Positions 12,533-26,335 of a DNA stretch of 64,000 nucleotides are shown here, one piece after another. Made by a program: the position numbers and the translations under genes. The stretch's first letter is position 1; each line of letters starts with the position of its first letter. The notes beneath the pieces were generated by a model that ran no database searches, was not told the origin of the DNA, and was given only the letters and a program-made list of their open reading frames with translations. Source of the DNA: Phanerochaete sordida. Taxonomy: Eukaryota > Basidiomycota > Agaricomycetes > Polyporales > Phanerochaetaceae. The DNA is taken from positions 186,001 to 250,000 of the forward strand of contig BPQB01000038.1 of NCBI GenBank assembly GCA_019973155.2, in the 5' to 3' direction.

Positions 12533-13087
12533 GGTTTACGAGCCGGAGGGGCGAGCTCAAGGGATGGGGGGAAAGAGCAACTCACCGCAGTCATTTCCCC
12601 AGCCTGATATCCAATCTGCCGCGTGTCTGAGGCATATAGAGTTCAGATGGAGGTTTATAGTCCTTCACTTGCTATATACCAGGCGACGAACCGAGGAAAG
12701 AGCTCTGGCTAAGAATAATTATTGTCTGAAGTCTAGACATCATAGGCGAGGCATAATCGACTTTCCATGCTGATATTTGGCTTCACCCTGTCGTCACGCG
12801 AGCGAGTTCACCTCGGCGACGACGGTGGGCGGACGCAGACCGAGAAGAGCCGGAGCGGCTCGGTGACAAGGCGCGTCACGGGGAGGTCACAATGCGGGGC
12901 ACGTGGCGGCGCTTGTTGTCCCCACGTACGACGAGCCTGTGTCCCACTCAAGCCTCGCCTTCACCACCTCCACGACCCGGCCAACCCCCGTCCTCGACTT
13001 TTACCTCGCATCCGGTCAGGTCGCACGCCTTCGAGCACTTGGGGTTGCACTCAATTATTTGCTGAATTTCCACCGGACCACAGGACC
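12533..13087. promoter_or_regulatory. Divergent promoter region between helicase A and the Rab gene
   Basis: This 555-bp gap lies between the ATG of helicase A (minus) and the ATG of the Rab GTPase (plus) and must hold both promoters. A GTGAGT-containing stretch near 12580 on the minus strand could mark a 5' UTR intron of helicase A. No clear TATA box is seen for the Rab gene. Confidence 0.4.
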
Positions 13088-14016
<929 letters not shown>

Positions 14017-14217
14017 TAGACGTCACCACGGACAACGTACTCTCCCTGTTTGTGTGTTTTGTATGGATGATTCCCTTGCGTTCCTCTTGCCCGCGGTCGG
14101 TCTTCTCTCAATGTACTTCACCCTAACATATTACTTTACACCAAGAAATTACTCCCTCATCCGGAAACTCAAAGATCTGTAGTAGCTAAGTTCGTCCACT
14201 CGACGAGCTGAGTGCGC

Positions 14218-17124
14218 TTAGAGCGGCACAGACGAGTTCCAGTTCCCACCCCACCACCGCTTGATGCGCTCGCCGCCCCACTCCTCGTACTCGGCCTTCG
14301 TCACGCTGACGCGCGCGAACTCGTCCGTGCGCGCAAAGTCGGCCATGCCGCGCCACGCGTCGTTCAGCGGGTCGCCCGCGCGCACGATGCGCAGCGGCAT
14401 CTCGGGCGGGAGCAGCGGCCGCAGCGTCGCGTGCAGCCGCGGGATGAGCCCCGCGAGCTGCGACGGTCCGCCCGTCACGAAGATGTTCTGCGGGGTGCAC
14501 GTCAGTCTCTGCGAGGGTGGCAGGGGGCGAGTCAGGTGTGACGTACGTTCACGAGGCGCCCCTTGTCGCCGTCGGAGAACCGGCCGAGGATGTTCTGCAG
14601 CACCTCGCCGACGCCTGCGGAGTCGACGCCCGCCATGCTCGGCGAGAACCATGCCTCGCACACGCGCCAGCGCTCGACGTTGAGGTGGATGCGGGCCTTG
14701 CCTGTATGTCATGTTGAGATCCGTGAATTGGAAGCGACGAGAGCTGTAGCTCACCTTCGACGTCGCCCTCGTCGTACTGCGGCCTGAACGCCTGCATGAG
14801 CGCAGACCGCTGTGACGTCAGCGAGGCATGGGTGTGCTCCAGCGTAAACGTCGGGTCGTGGGCGAGCAGCTTCTGCTCGACGGTCTGCAGGTTGACAAGG
14901 TCTTCTTCCTCGTCTGACGACTCTGCTGCGGTATTCTGCGTACCGGTTAGCTAGAAACCGTAGCACAGTTCGCAGGGTACTCACAATCTTGCGGTAGATA
15001 GCCCAGTCAGCGTCGTCCGCGCCGAACATATCGTCTACACGACTCATTTAGCGTGAGCCCAAGTCAGCCCATCGAGCACACACACACCTGAGCCCGTCTT
15101 CCGCTTGCGCTTCGGAACACGCTCGTCCGCGGCCAAGTTCGCGATGTTCTTCATGCGTGCCTGCGCCGCCGCGCTCTTGCGGTCGCTCAGCGCGGCGCGC
15201 CGGCGGCCGCGCTCCTTGATCTTGTTCATGATCGTCTCGTGCTCCTTGCGCAGGCGCGTCGCCCAGCCCTCGAGGTCCTGCTCGCGCTCCTCCTCTTCCC
15301 GACGCCCCTCGGCCTCCCGCTCCTCGCGCTCGCGCTCCTTCTCCTTGCGCGCTCGCTCGCGGGCCTCGTACCCTGCCTTCATGAGGCGCTGCTTCTTCTT
15401 CTCCTTTAGGCCTTCTTCGTCGAGCTGACAACGATATTTGAGTCAAACGCGCGTTCGGCGGCACATCTCACAGCGTACCTCCTCGTCAGGGACGTCTACC
15501 AGGGGGAAGCTTGGTGCATCCTCCTGCATCTCGTCGCCGTCCGTGTCCTTCTTTCGCCCTTTCTTGACGTCCGCTTCGAGCTTCTTGATCGCCCCGTCAA
15601 GTGCAGCATCGTTGTCGAAGCCTTCCTCTCTCAACGTGTTCTGGACGCGGACGTCATTAGAGTATGCACCCTGAAGAGGACGGGACACGTACAGTCCACT
15701 CCTTCTTGCTTTCCTCTTCCCGCTTCTCCCTCAGATTCGTCAGGTACTGGAGGTCCGCCTCCTTCTGTTGAAACTGGAGCGCATACAGTGAGCATCTGGC
15801 TCGTAGCTCTGCAGTGGGTCTCACGTACCTTCTCCTCGCGCGCCTTTGCAGCCAGCTCCTGCAGCTTCCGGCCTTGCTCCCGCCTGCGCTCTGCGATCTT
15901 CTGCAGCTCTTCCTCGGTCTTCTCCTCAGTTGTAGGCGCGGCGAAGGGGAATTGGATAACCTTCTCGTGTAGGCGCATCTGCATCGGATCCTTCATCGTG
16001 CGCAGGAGTCCGGTGTAGTCTACAGCAAATTCACAGAGATTTTGGAACAGCCACTTGAGATACATCAGAGTTCGGTCACCCAGAGGAAGGGATGAAGACA
16101 TACATTGGTTTGCGCGGTCGTGACGCGGGTGGGGAACGTCGGGTGTTTGAGCTGAATGAGCTTCAGAAGGTACTCGTTTGCTTGTGTCGCTCCCCATGGT
16201 ATCCTACACAGATATTATCGTCGCATGAGTCGGTTAAGTGAGTGCCATGAAAGCATTGATCACGTACCGCTTTGCGTAGCTCATCAGTCCTTTGCCCTGG
16301 AGTATTGGGATGACGGACGTCGATGCAGTGTTGAACGATACGACAACGCCATCGGAGGTGAATGGTATGGGAGGCGTTGGGAGGTTGTTATGATAGAAGG
16401 ACATGACCGAATCGACGCCAAACGCTAATGAAGGTACAGAATACAGCTCGAAGAGGAGCTCAGACGTCACTGCATACAAAGGTGAGTAACCAAGCAGCAC
16501 TCGCGAGAGAGGAGTAGCTTACAGCCACGAGAGTGTAGCGGGGACGCCAAACGCTCCGTCATGAACACGGGATGTTCGATGGTCGGTGTGTCAATCCCAA
16601 GGTGGATGAAAGCGTAGTCCAATGCGTTCTCCTATGTCCGCGCATGATCACTGGTTATTCTGTTGTTACTCACTGGCTCACAAAGCGATACGAGAGTATG
16701 TGAGATGGGCGCGAGCACGTCCCGGAGAGGGGATCTCGCGGACGCCACAAAGTGCGTGCCGGACGTGGTAGAGTGGGAACGACTGCAGTCCAAGCCGAGG
16801 ACTCACCAGCGCGTCAAAGTTGAGCAGGACATCTCCCTCCCAAGGATACCTAGCCTGACTTCTCGCACCGCTTTCGACATCGACAGCCTCTCCCATGAGT
16901 ATCAAGGGCCGATTTTGTTTCCTGTCCTTGAACTTCGCGATCACGTTCGGCGCGCTGACAGGGCTGCTTGAGGTAGCAAAGCCAAAGCGCAAGTTCGTAG
17001 AACCATTGTCGATGACAAGCGGCGTCTCTGTTCCGCGAAAGTCGTCGTAGGATGCGGGTTGTCGAACTGTAGGTAGTGGCGGATTCGGGATTCGGATGAC
17101 TTCAGGCGTAGGCATCTCCGTCAT
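14218..17124 (-). CDS. ARP5: Actin-related protein Arp5 (INO80 chromatin-remodelling complex subunit)
   Basis: Multi-exon gene from ATG 17124 to the stop at 14218. The N-terminal actin-fold part reads LVIDNGSTNLRFGFA (actin phosphate-1 motif) and is followed by ENALDYAFIHLGID and HPVFMTERLASP, characteristic of Arp5. A long charged insertion (about 15.05-15.9 kb, rich in R, E and K: ARERARKEKEREREERE) is the Arp5-specific coiled insert. The C-terminal actin fold has IFVTGGPSQLAGLIPRL and DPLNDAWRGMADFA and ends in the Arp5-typical YEEWGGERIKRWWGGNW. In the family this subunit couples INO80 ATPase activity to nucleosome sliding in the nucleus. It is divergent to helicase B, with 573 bp between the ATGs. 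Exon borders were only partly traced. Confidence 0.9.
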
Positions 17125-17697
17125 GTTGGATTGAGAGCCGCACGCAAGGGGCTGGTCAGAGTCAGGCTGAGAGCACGGTACGAGTCGTAAACTGTCCAGA
17201 CAAGGGGCGGGGCGGAATGAGTTTAGGTCCAAGCGAACGTTCGATGATTGCATCCCCGCATTCATGCGCCGTGGGAAGCACCTACTGAGTACGGAAGGGT
17301 TCTACACAAAGCGCCGGCGGGGGCGTCGCGCGCCGCGCGCGGCGACGACGCGCTCGCGGGGTTGGAGACGACGTCGGACGTGTCATTCTTACTTGAGGAC
17401 ATCGCAGACGATGTTGCATGTACGACCGCTATCAGCGAAGACGTCGCAGCCCGTCAGCTAGCTGCTGCGGTGCGCGACTGCATCTCGGTAAGCCCTGGTC
17501 TAACTTCTCTCGTACATGTCGTACCCACAACCGTATCTCGTCCACGGTCCAGGTCCACAATTACACATCGTTTGCGAGCTGAATGCTCATTCCCGCTTGG
17601 CATGAGTGACTGTCCCTGTACACGGCGGCAATATGCGGTGGACTTCTTCGGAATCCGAAACGGCTGAGCAGGAGCACCTCTGGAAGCTACCACGACC
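17125..17697. promoter_or_regulatory. Divergent promoter of Arp5 and helicase B, with a candidate upstream exon
   Basis: The gap holds both promoters. Between about 17322 and 17489 (+) a GC-rich open frame containing DDALAGLETTSDVSFLLEDI ends exactly at a GTAAGC donor. A related sequence, also ending in a GTAAGT donor, sits at the matching place upstream of helicase C (about 28435-28580). This suggests a shared 5' exon, coding or leader. I could not join it in frame to the ATG at 17698. Confidence 0.4.
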
Positions 17698-20600
17698 ATG
17701 CCCCCGCTAGCCCCTGAGCGAAGTGCCCCAGCCAGTTTACTACCTCTCGGCCTGGACGAGGGCCTACTTGAACCGAGCGGTTTACGCGAGGATGCAAACT
17801 TGGAAATCGCTATATGCTACCTGGAGGGGCAGTTGAAGGATCCTACGGTCGATACGCAGGGCCTCATACATGAGATCGGCTCTCGGTCCAATCTTCTAGA
17901 GCTCTTCGTGCATGGTGAGCAGAATTGCAGAGCATCTCCCGAAAGCGTTTCATAGCCCCTGATTGTTTGCAGAGATGTCGGAAGAGACGTACCACGCGCT
18001 GCTCAGTTCTCTGGAAGATACATTCCCGACTGCGGCAGCGGATTTCGGCAAGTCTCTAGCGTCGTCACTCCTGACAAAGCTGTCCGCATTCTGCACCTCC
18101 TTTGACGAACATGTCCTCGACGAGAACCTGCGGAGACTTCAGTTAGTGCGCCAGGCTCTCGCTGTGCTTGGACAGATCCGCCCTGCGTCGGCGTCGGCGA
18201 CGGAGGACTGCGAATCGTCGCGGGGAGGTCGTTACTCTGGGCGCAGGACGCAGAAGCAGCGCAAGCAGGAGAAGGAGGCCAACCGCGCGCAACAGCTTCC
18301 CCCCTTCGACAGGAAACTGTTCCAGGAGCTGAAGGTCAAGGTTCCGACCAACGTAGGGGAGGCGGTGGTCTTGTCGGAGAGGCTATTGCGCGAAATGTGG
18401 GAAATGCTGAAGGTGCGCACGACCTGATATTCCTCTCCGGAGCATGGTCCTCAAAGGTACGCGCCTTGCAGGTCTATCTCGATGTTCTCCGCCAGCTCGA
18501 GCACAAGGAGCATATTCGCGCCTGCTATATCCCTTTTGACCAGACTTCGGGAGGGTCCACGACTTTCGCTCATGACCCATCCGCTGCTGAACCTCGAGCT
18601 GCCTCCGAACACGCGCTGAATGTCGACTCCGCATACGCAGCGCTACCATCCCTAAGAGCCGGACTCATCTTCGAGGTCCCGGCGGACTTTGGGCCGTGGG
18701 GAATCTCGCTACACGAACGTATCCAGGGAGAGTTATCTAACAAATACCAGAAGAGCCCCAAGATGTATGACATCATTATCAAAAAGATGAAGTGCGCACA
18801 TCCAGCACCAGCTGGTCCTTCCCACTGACACTTTGGCGAACGTAGGGAGCTTTCGAATGGCCACTTCTCGGCGGACAATCACAAGCGCCTGGTTGGATCG
18901 CCCAGGAATGTGCACGTTTTCGAGGCAAAGATGACTGGCGATACTCGACTCATCCATCGCATACATATAGCTCAGGACTTGGACAGTGGCGTAAGTCTTA
19001 GTCCATCGTTCGCTTTTGTATCCCATTGACAACAGATCGCTGCAGGATGACGTGCAGGGTACGTCCGTGATGCAGTATAGACTGGCCTTTCGGCTCACGG
19101 ACACCAGTTATCCTCGTGTTCGGCGTATTCAGTCATAGCGAAATTCGTGGCAAGCACTTCTGGAATTTTGTCTCCTATGGATATAGACCGACGAGACAGT
19201 ACATCTCTCGGTACGTCCTCTGCATCGCTCTTCTCACTAGATGACCAATGCCCTTGGCAGATGTGGGGTCCGCAAGAAGGTCCCTGGAAGCGACGCCATT
19301 AAACCGGCGCGCTGGCCTAAAACGGCTGCGAACGGCAACATCGACGCAGCCGTAGATGTGAGATCGAAGTATACAAGCCTCGAGGACGGTCTTGAGGTAA
19401 GCTGTCAGCTGCATGGTCGAATCCGAAAGCTCAAGCGACCCCTACAGCTCCACATCCCACGGCAAGTCTACCATAGTTATGACCTCTCCGCTGCTGACTC
19501 TGCATGCGCAGCAACGTCAAGTTGGTGCCGCTCTCGCAAGTAAGTCCAGAACGTCCCTACAGGCGCAACTCAGTCTGACTAGTCTCTTTCGACAGATGTT
19601 TCTGAACAGTGAGTCCTACGCTTCAAATTGCAGAGCTCAAGCGTGACCAGCGAACCTAGGCCTCGTTGAAAAGCGGAGCATCGATCTCCCATACGAGGTT
19701 TCGTACGTCAACTCTCATATGTTATCGCGGATGGTCTACTGATCAGGAATGCACTGAAGGCCGCAGGAGATGGGAGTCATCCAGCATATCGGTTCATGTT
19801 ACGTCCACGGTCGTAGCGGTACAGGGTGAGGATCAGTCTGGGAGCGATTTGAGCATTATGATAACACACGCTCGACAACAGCAAGACGACAACTCTGGTA
19901 TCCAAGATGCTCTCCATCCAACGCCTGTGGCTAAAACACAAGAAGTCGCGGCCTCGACAGCTCTTCGTCACGCGTTCGCGCCACCTAGCCAGGAAGGTGG
20001 AGGAGTCCTTCACCAGCCTTGGGCTCGCCTCGGCTACCAACAGCCGCGAAGACGCGGAGCTAGGCCTCGTCGACGAAGACGAGGAGGCCCGGCGGCATAC
20101 TCCGCTGCCGCGGAAACTCTCCGAGCTCACTGACGACCACTTCCCTCTGTTTATTACGACGGACCAGGTACGTTCTCGCCTGACACGGTGTGGGCTGCAT
20201 TTGACACGGTCTAGCTCTATCGACTCTTCGCAGCAGACTTCAACGACCTCATCGACGCTGTAGAGCGTCTGGTGAACGGAGAGGCACCTGACAACAACGC
20301 GAAGCTCCCAGCGCAGGGCGAGTTGCATCGCGTCCCGGCCGACACGCTGTCATATCAAACATTCGTCAGCTCGTACTGGAAGAAGTTTCCGGAGCAGCTC
20401 GCCAAAGGTCTCGGTAAGGCTCGAGCTTCTCTGAGGATTCATATTTTAATTTTTCTTGGGCCGTCTCAGAGCCGCTGTCAATATATGCCGAGTTCATCGG
20501 TGAGCTTAAGGGCGAGTGTCGCCGTAAGGCCTTGACTGAGCTATTCCAGGGCTCATCAAAGGATCGGAGGCCGCCGTGCGCCACCCAGACGGCGTGCTCG

Positions 20601-23600
20601 ACAGGCAGACGTACTGCAACCTCAGTCATCGTGCCGCATCGTTCGCAGGCCGGAGAGACGATGTCTATAGCCTGTTTGAACACTACGTCAAGGCTAAGGC
20701 TACCGCGGGACAAGCCGATGACGCGGACAGGTGCCTTTCGTTTCGCGTTCTATAACCCTGACGATTGCTGAATCTAGCTCCGATAGGGCACAGGCGGTCA
20801 TTCATAACTTGAAGCAGTACGGTGTTCCGGGCCAGCAGGTCGACTTCATGTGAGTTCTTTTTCTAGTGGTCTATGCAATACCTGACAGATATCGGACTTA
20901 GCTACGTGGACGAAGTACAAGATAACCTCATCGCGGACGCCTATGGTAATGTTCTGTGCTATCTCGCGCCCTACAGGTCTAATGGATCTTCTAGTCCTCT
21001 GGAGACTCTGTCGTCATCCAGACGGGATCTTCTGGGCCGGAGACACTGCCCAGACTATCAGCGTCGGCAGCACCTTCCGGTTCAAAGAGCTCAAGGCTTT
21101 CGTGTGGCGCTTGGAGGTGAGAACTCCTCGCTCCGATCCTCGCCATCTAGGAGACCTCTGATTGGTGCTGCGAGCAGAACGAACGCCTCTGCTCGAATTG
21201 CAAAGAATTCCAGCTCACTGAGAATTTTCGCTCGCACGACGGCATCCTCAAGTGTGCGAACACCCTCGTGAAGCTCATCACAAAGTTCTGGCCGTACACC
21301 ATCGACGCGTTGGAGGAGGAGAAGGGCGAGCCAAGTGCTCGCCGGCCGACGTTCTTCAGCGCCGGCTACGCGTCCGTCCCGCCGCTGCGAGAATTCCTGA
21401 TGGGCGAAGGGTACGTCTGGAAGCCCCGACCGCCTTATGTGGCTAACCGGTCTGCAGGGGATGTCAGATGGACCTGGGCGCGAATCAATGTAAGTCTAGG
21501 AAGTTTTCATGTGTCCTTCGATGTGTTCACCAGCGTAGGTATCATCGTCCGCGACGAGAAAGCACAGCAGCGCTTGCGCGCCCAGTTCCCGAATGTGGGC
21601 ACAATCATGTGGGTCCGGTGTTCGATTACAGCTATGCGGACGATAAGCTCACTCTTACGCATAGGACTCTCCATGAAGTCAAGGGTCTCGAATTTGACCA
21701 TGTAGGATTGGGCTGCCTTTCGATACGCACATTGCTAAGGCGTCTCTCAGGTTATTGTCGTCGACTTCTTCGCGGACTCTCTAGTCCCACTCTCGCACTG
21801 GCGCGTGGTTTTGAACGAACTTGAAGACCCCAGCGTCAAATGTCCTACCTTCGACGAAGCCAAGCATCATGACGTTTGCCACGAGGTTCGTCGGTCTGTT
21901 AGTCTCCTCATCAAGTCCAGTGCTTAACGAGGCTTCTCTTACAATAGCTGAAGTCACTCTATGTGGTCGTTACTAGAGCTCGTGTCAGCGTTACATTTAT
22001 CGACTATTCTAACATAGGCGAGCCCATGCGTGTAAGCTGCCAATCAGACTGGGTGCCGCAGCCGCTGACCCCATGCTATCTTCAGACACTCTGGCACGCC
22101 AAAGATCAGATCACGACTTGGAAAGACGGGGAACCTGTCCCCCGCCTTGCCATCCCTTCATCTCCTTCGCAATGGGCTGTAATGGCTGAGCACTACTTCT
22201 ACTCGCACCTGTACAAGCATGCCATCGACGCCTTCGCGAAGGCGGACATGCCCGACAAGAAGGCCGTGGCAGAGGCGTACCACCTACGGGAGCTCGCCAG
22301 AGATGCGAAAACGGCCGGTGCACTCGATAATGCTGACCCGAGTGGCGCCTTCGTGAAAGCAGCGCAAGCTTTCGTCATCGCTGCTCAGCACGGCCCCAAC
22401 GAAGATACCAAGCAGGCGTACCACCGCATCGGCGCGGAGTGCTACGAAGAGGCCGGCGATAGCGCTAATGCGGCGGCCTTGTACGAGCGAGCGAAGGAGT
22501 TCGAACGCGCCGCTCAACACTACCGTACGGCCGGTGCCTTTAAGGACGCTGTCCGCCTTGTCAAGGCGCACCAGGATACGATAGACCCTAAGGTCGCTAC
22601 CGAAATCATCAGTGTGTCCGGATTACATTTTTCGGCGCAGGGAGACCTCAGGTGAGTATCGCCCAATCTGAGCCGATCCTACCACTCACATCTCGACAGC
22701 GAAGTGCGAAGTCTGTTCGCTTCAACCGAGGAGCTAGAAGATTTCACCCACGTCTACAACCTCGACTCCACCCTTGCTTCGTATTACGAGAGCCTTGGTC
22801 GCCACGCGGACGCCGCCCACCTTCATGTCCGTCTTGGCAATGTGGATCAGGCGATCAGGCTGTTCCTCGAAGCCGGTACAGGTAGCCCTGCCGCGAACGT
22901 AGGCGATGCATGCAAGTGCATCCTCAGCGCCTTCTGGGGAATCCTTCCGCTGGGCGTGCGACTCACACCCGACGACTGTCAAGTCAGCAAGTTATTGCTC
23001 CTAGCTCAACGCCTGGATGAAGACCTCCTTTTAGACGATGATAAACAGGAGGTATGATACACGATGACCGGTGATAGACCTACGCTGACATACGTTGAAA
23101 GCTGAGGATGTTCATGGGGATCATTTACGACAACACACAGGATCTCGTCGCTATAGGACGCTCTACCGGCACGTCGCGTCCCGAGATCACCGCTCGCTGT
23201 CTAGATCATGTTCTTTCGAACGAGTCGCTCCCATCGGCCTTCCGACCAGGAGATCCCTCGAGCGTTATACCGACACTAGAGCTATTCTCGCAGTATTTCC
23301 GCGCGCTCGCGTACTTTGCGTACGACCTCCGCGACCTAGCAGACGATCAGAGGGCTCAGAGGTTATTCTCGTTCTCTCCGGTCGTCAGTGGCGAGACATA
23401 TTTAGTTCTTCCCGGCTCTATCCTCACGCAAAAGCCACCACCAGCCGCCGGACATGGCTACGACCTACCTGACGACGGGGCGATTGTTCCTCGCGGGACC
23501 ATGGAGCATATTTTGCGCCAGCATCTACGCGGCCGTATCTCGGAGCGTGTGTGGTCAGAGAACGGCGCGTGCAAGACCGTAGTGACGGCGCTTGCCCTTC

Positions 23601-25821
23601 GCCGTCGAGGGGCGCTGCTTGCTGGCCGACGGGACATGCAGCCGACCTCACGTGCGTTCGGAGGAGCTTCCAGCGTACTACGACAGCTTATCCGCGCTAA
23701 TCCTCGCGCAAATGGCGGTCTACGAGGACGCCAGAGATGCCCCCCGGTGGATAGACCGCGTCGATCAGAAAAGGTGTCGTCAATCGTTTTCGTGAGTAGT
23801 TCGCAGACTAAACATACCCTCACTAGATGGTGGCTCTCCTGTCTCTACCAGTATTGGAGACCAGTGTTCGGGAACCCAGCCACGATCCCTAAACTCGAGC
23901 TGGCCTCAGAGAAGAGCATTGTCCGGAGATGGCTCCATGAAGCGCTGGTAGCCCACTACCCGAGACCGGAGATCACTTTTATACCAGAGGGTTTCTTGAC
24001 CACTCTCCTGCGCTATCTAATCCTACACGGAACCACCACAAGAGGAGCCCGTCTCACCAATGTGCAAAAGTATCGCTGCTCGTCAGGCCCATTCCCCGAC
24101 TGGCTGCGTCCCGGTCCAGATGGCGTTCACGTCACTCGCGACTTCATATCTTTCTTCATGGGACATTATCTCCGCTTACCAATGTGTGCAAGGTTACTTC
24201 AGTGCGTAGATTCTCGTTTGCTGTGGACTTGACTGACCGCTCTTTCTCTAGTTTGATCCTCTTCCGGGAGCGTCCTGTGAAAATCTCGGTTCTCTGCGAC
24301 TTCCTAGACATGCTATCCTCGTCACTGGTCATTGCGGTCCGCGCTCATGCTACGATTAACTTTCACGGCACCGTCCTCCCTCGTGTTTGGCTCCAAAGCA
24401 CACCAGGTCTCTTTGCAGAGAGCGGAGATTACGTGGACGGAGAGCTGATTATTTACTACATCGATCTTGTTGCAATCTTGTTGAACCGTCTGCACACCGG
24501 GCGTTATATCAGTGAGTATGCTCGTACGTTCTACTGCATCCTTGATAATGACATCCCTCAGAGTGCCTCCTACTCGATCAACCAAGGTACCTGACGAAGA
24601 GCATCCACATTGCCCGATTGTACGTCCCACTATCTAACTGAGATCCTTTCTGACCACGTCAGTGAATTACCCAGATGTCAAAATCTAGCAATAGGTCTGC
24701 ATCCACGCTATGAGAATAGATATCAAGCGCTAACATAACTTATAGTGGGATTCAACCTTCCTGCGCCTATGATTACAGCTAGGATCTGTAGCGTGCTTCA
24801 GTCCCTCGGCGCGACCCGGGATGCCGTCGAGCCCCATAGGCTGTACCAGCGACTGGTTTTCGCAAGGGACTGGCGGGACGTCGCAGATACTGTCCGGAGC
24901 AACAGCTTCGGACTCGCCGTTGGAGACCTGGTGCAACTTGTGGACCACAGCCGCCTCTCCGATACACTCGTACCCTCTGGCAACTTCCAGCGTGTCCAGT
25001 ACGAACAGCCGGCAGATATTCCGGCTTTACTGTTTTCGACGCTTGACCTACAACCTGCTACCGCTGAACAGGACGGGGCAGATTCAGCCAGATCAACGTC
25101 CGACGCGATCTCTGGTATAGACCGTCCTGCTCAACACAATCACAACGGAGCCAACGTTCAGTTCTCCTACACCCCGCAAGAGCAGGCCGTCCTGCGCAAC
25201 GCCATCACGATCTGCATTAGCCGGCGGCGACTGCGTAGCGGCCCTCCCGCGAAGGTCGACGTCCTCGGGCCCCTCCGCGCACGGCACTTCGCCACGTTCC
25301 TGGCGCAGGCCCAGGTCATGCAGTGGTCGGGCCCTCTGCGCAGCTTCTACCGCAAGCTGTACCTCGGGCCGCTCCCGCACATTCTGATCGCCCTACAGTC
25401 CGCCGAGAGGGCCCTGCATGGGAAGAAGGGCAGTGTCACGGCCCGGCTCAAGGATGTCCCCCACCTCGAGCTCGAGGGCATTCGTGCTGAAGTTCAGCAG
25501 ATCGAGTGAGTCCGCGTAGCCGTCTTGTGATGTCGCGCCCGCTCATTCGTCCACAGCGAACTCAGTCGTACGGCGGTAGACCTACAGGAAAAACTCGGCC
25601 CGCGGTCGCACGTCCACCGGGAGGCAGATGTCGACGGGCTGCGAGAGCTTGTCAAGAGTGCCGAGACGTTCCTATCCATCATTCCCGCTGATATGGATCC
25701 ATTCTGGGAGGAAGACCTGAGCATCGGTATCAAGGGCATACTGGTCAGGAAGCAGTCGATCCCACCGCCTCGGCGCCGAAAGCCTGACCTTCAGCTGGAG
25801 TCGGACGAATTGTGCAATTAG
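17698..25821 (+). CDS. TRANK1-like UvrD/SF1 helicase, copy B
   Basis: Runs from ATG 17698 (the first exon aligns with that of copy C: LDEGLLEPSGLREDA) to TAG 25819-25821. In order: an N-terminal helical domain; a RelE/ParE-like segment at 18.84-19.18 kb (EAKMTGDTRLI, then VFGVFSHSEIRGKHFW); Walker A GRSGTGKTTT at 19.79-19.91 kb, interrupted by an intron; YVDEVQDNLIAD at about 20.9 kb; GDTAQTISVGSTF at about 21.05 kb; ENFRSHDG and FWPYTIDALEEE; TLHEVKGLEFDHV; YVVVTRARVSVTFIDY at about 21.96 kb; TPR-like helices at 22.1-22.65 kb; a zinc-finger-like C-x8-C-x6-C-x3-H at about 23.6 kb; and the conserved C-terminal block GPLRSFYRKLYLGPLPHI. All SF1 signature motifs are kept, so activity is plausible. 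It is the tandem partner of copy C, same strand, about 3 kb apart with a DJ-1 gene between. Confidence 0.85.
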
Positions 25822-26335
25822 ACGTTTTCGGATTGCGACTAGCGTCATGTTGTAACCGTATCACTCTTGATTATTCAATAGCAATGAGGTGCCTGACGAC
25901 CGTAGTTTCTCTCAGCGCTGGGAGAAGCTGAGACGAGAACAGGACGAAGTAAATTCTCAAGGACGGTCGCTGTTGCTTCGAGGTTCTCGCTCACCGCTTC
26001 GAGGCGCGTTCTTGGCGCGGTCGAGTGGCATGTAAGAGTCGGATGCTCGGCATACACGTTCATTCGTAAGTCATGCCCGGGCCTGTCGTGCCTGGTTCCA
26101 ACAGCTGGAGTCTCAAGATCTAGTGAATCACCGCGCCCACTGGTTCATCTACAGCAAGCTCGCCATGCGGTGAAGAATCTCAAAGAGCAGCTTGGCCGTT
26201 CACCGGAAAGCAGTCCTCGGCCGGCTCCTGCGTCTGACCTAGCGCGATTGGGAATCGACATTAATATGGATATATGCGGTCATGGTCCGACAGCTTTCAG
26301 TGCGTAGTTCTCCAACTCATAGAGTCGCTCTTTGC
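25822..26335. other. Intergenic, convergent 3' ends of helicase B and DJ-1 gene
   Basis: No gene is supported. A plus-strand frame near 26160-26275 has a helical character (HAVKNLKEQLGRS) and could be a scrap of a helicase C-terminal exon, but the similarity is too weak to assign. Confidence 0.35.

Noticed and set aside
12578..12593. An alternative upstream start of helicase A (ATGACTGCG followed by GTGAGT)
   Set aside because: Splicing to the CATGACAG acceptor would put the rest out of frame; the ATG at 12532 keeps the conserved N-terminal frame.
21640..21800. Apparent disruption of helicase B between TLHEVKGLEFDHV and DFFADS
   Set aside because: The gap behaves as an intron (GTAGGA donor region to CTCTCAG), and the flanking motifs resume in order, so I do not call the gene broken.
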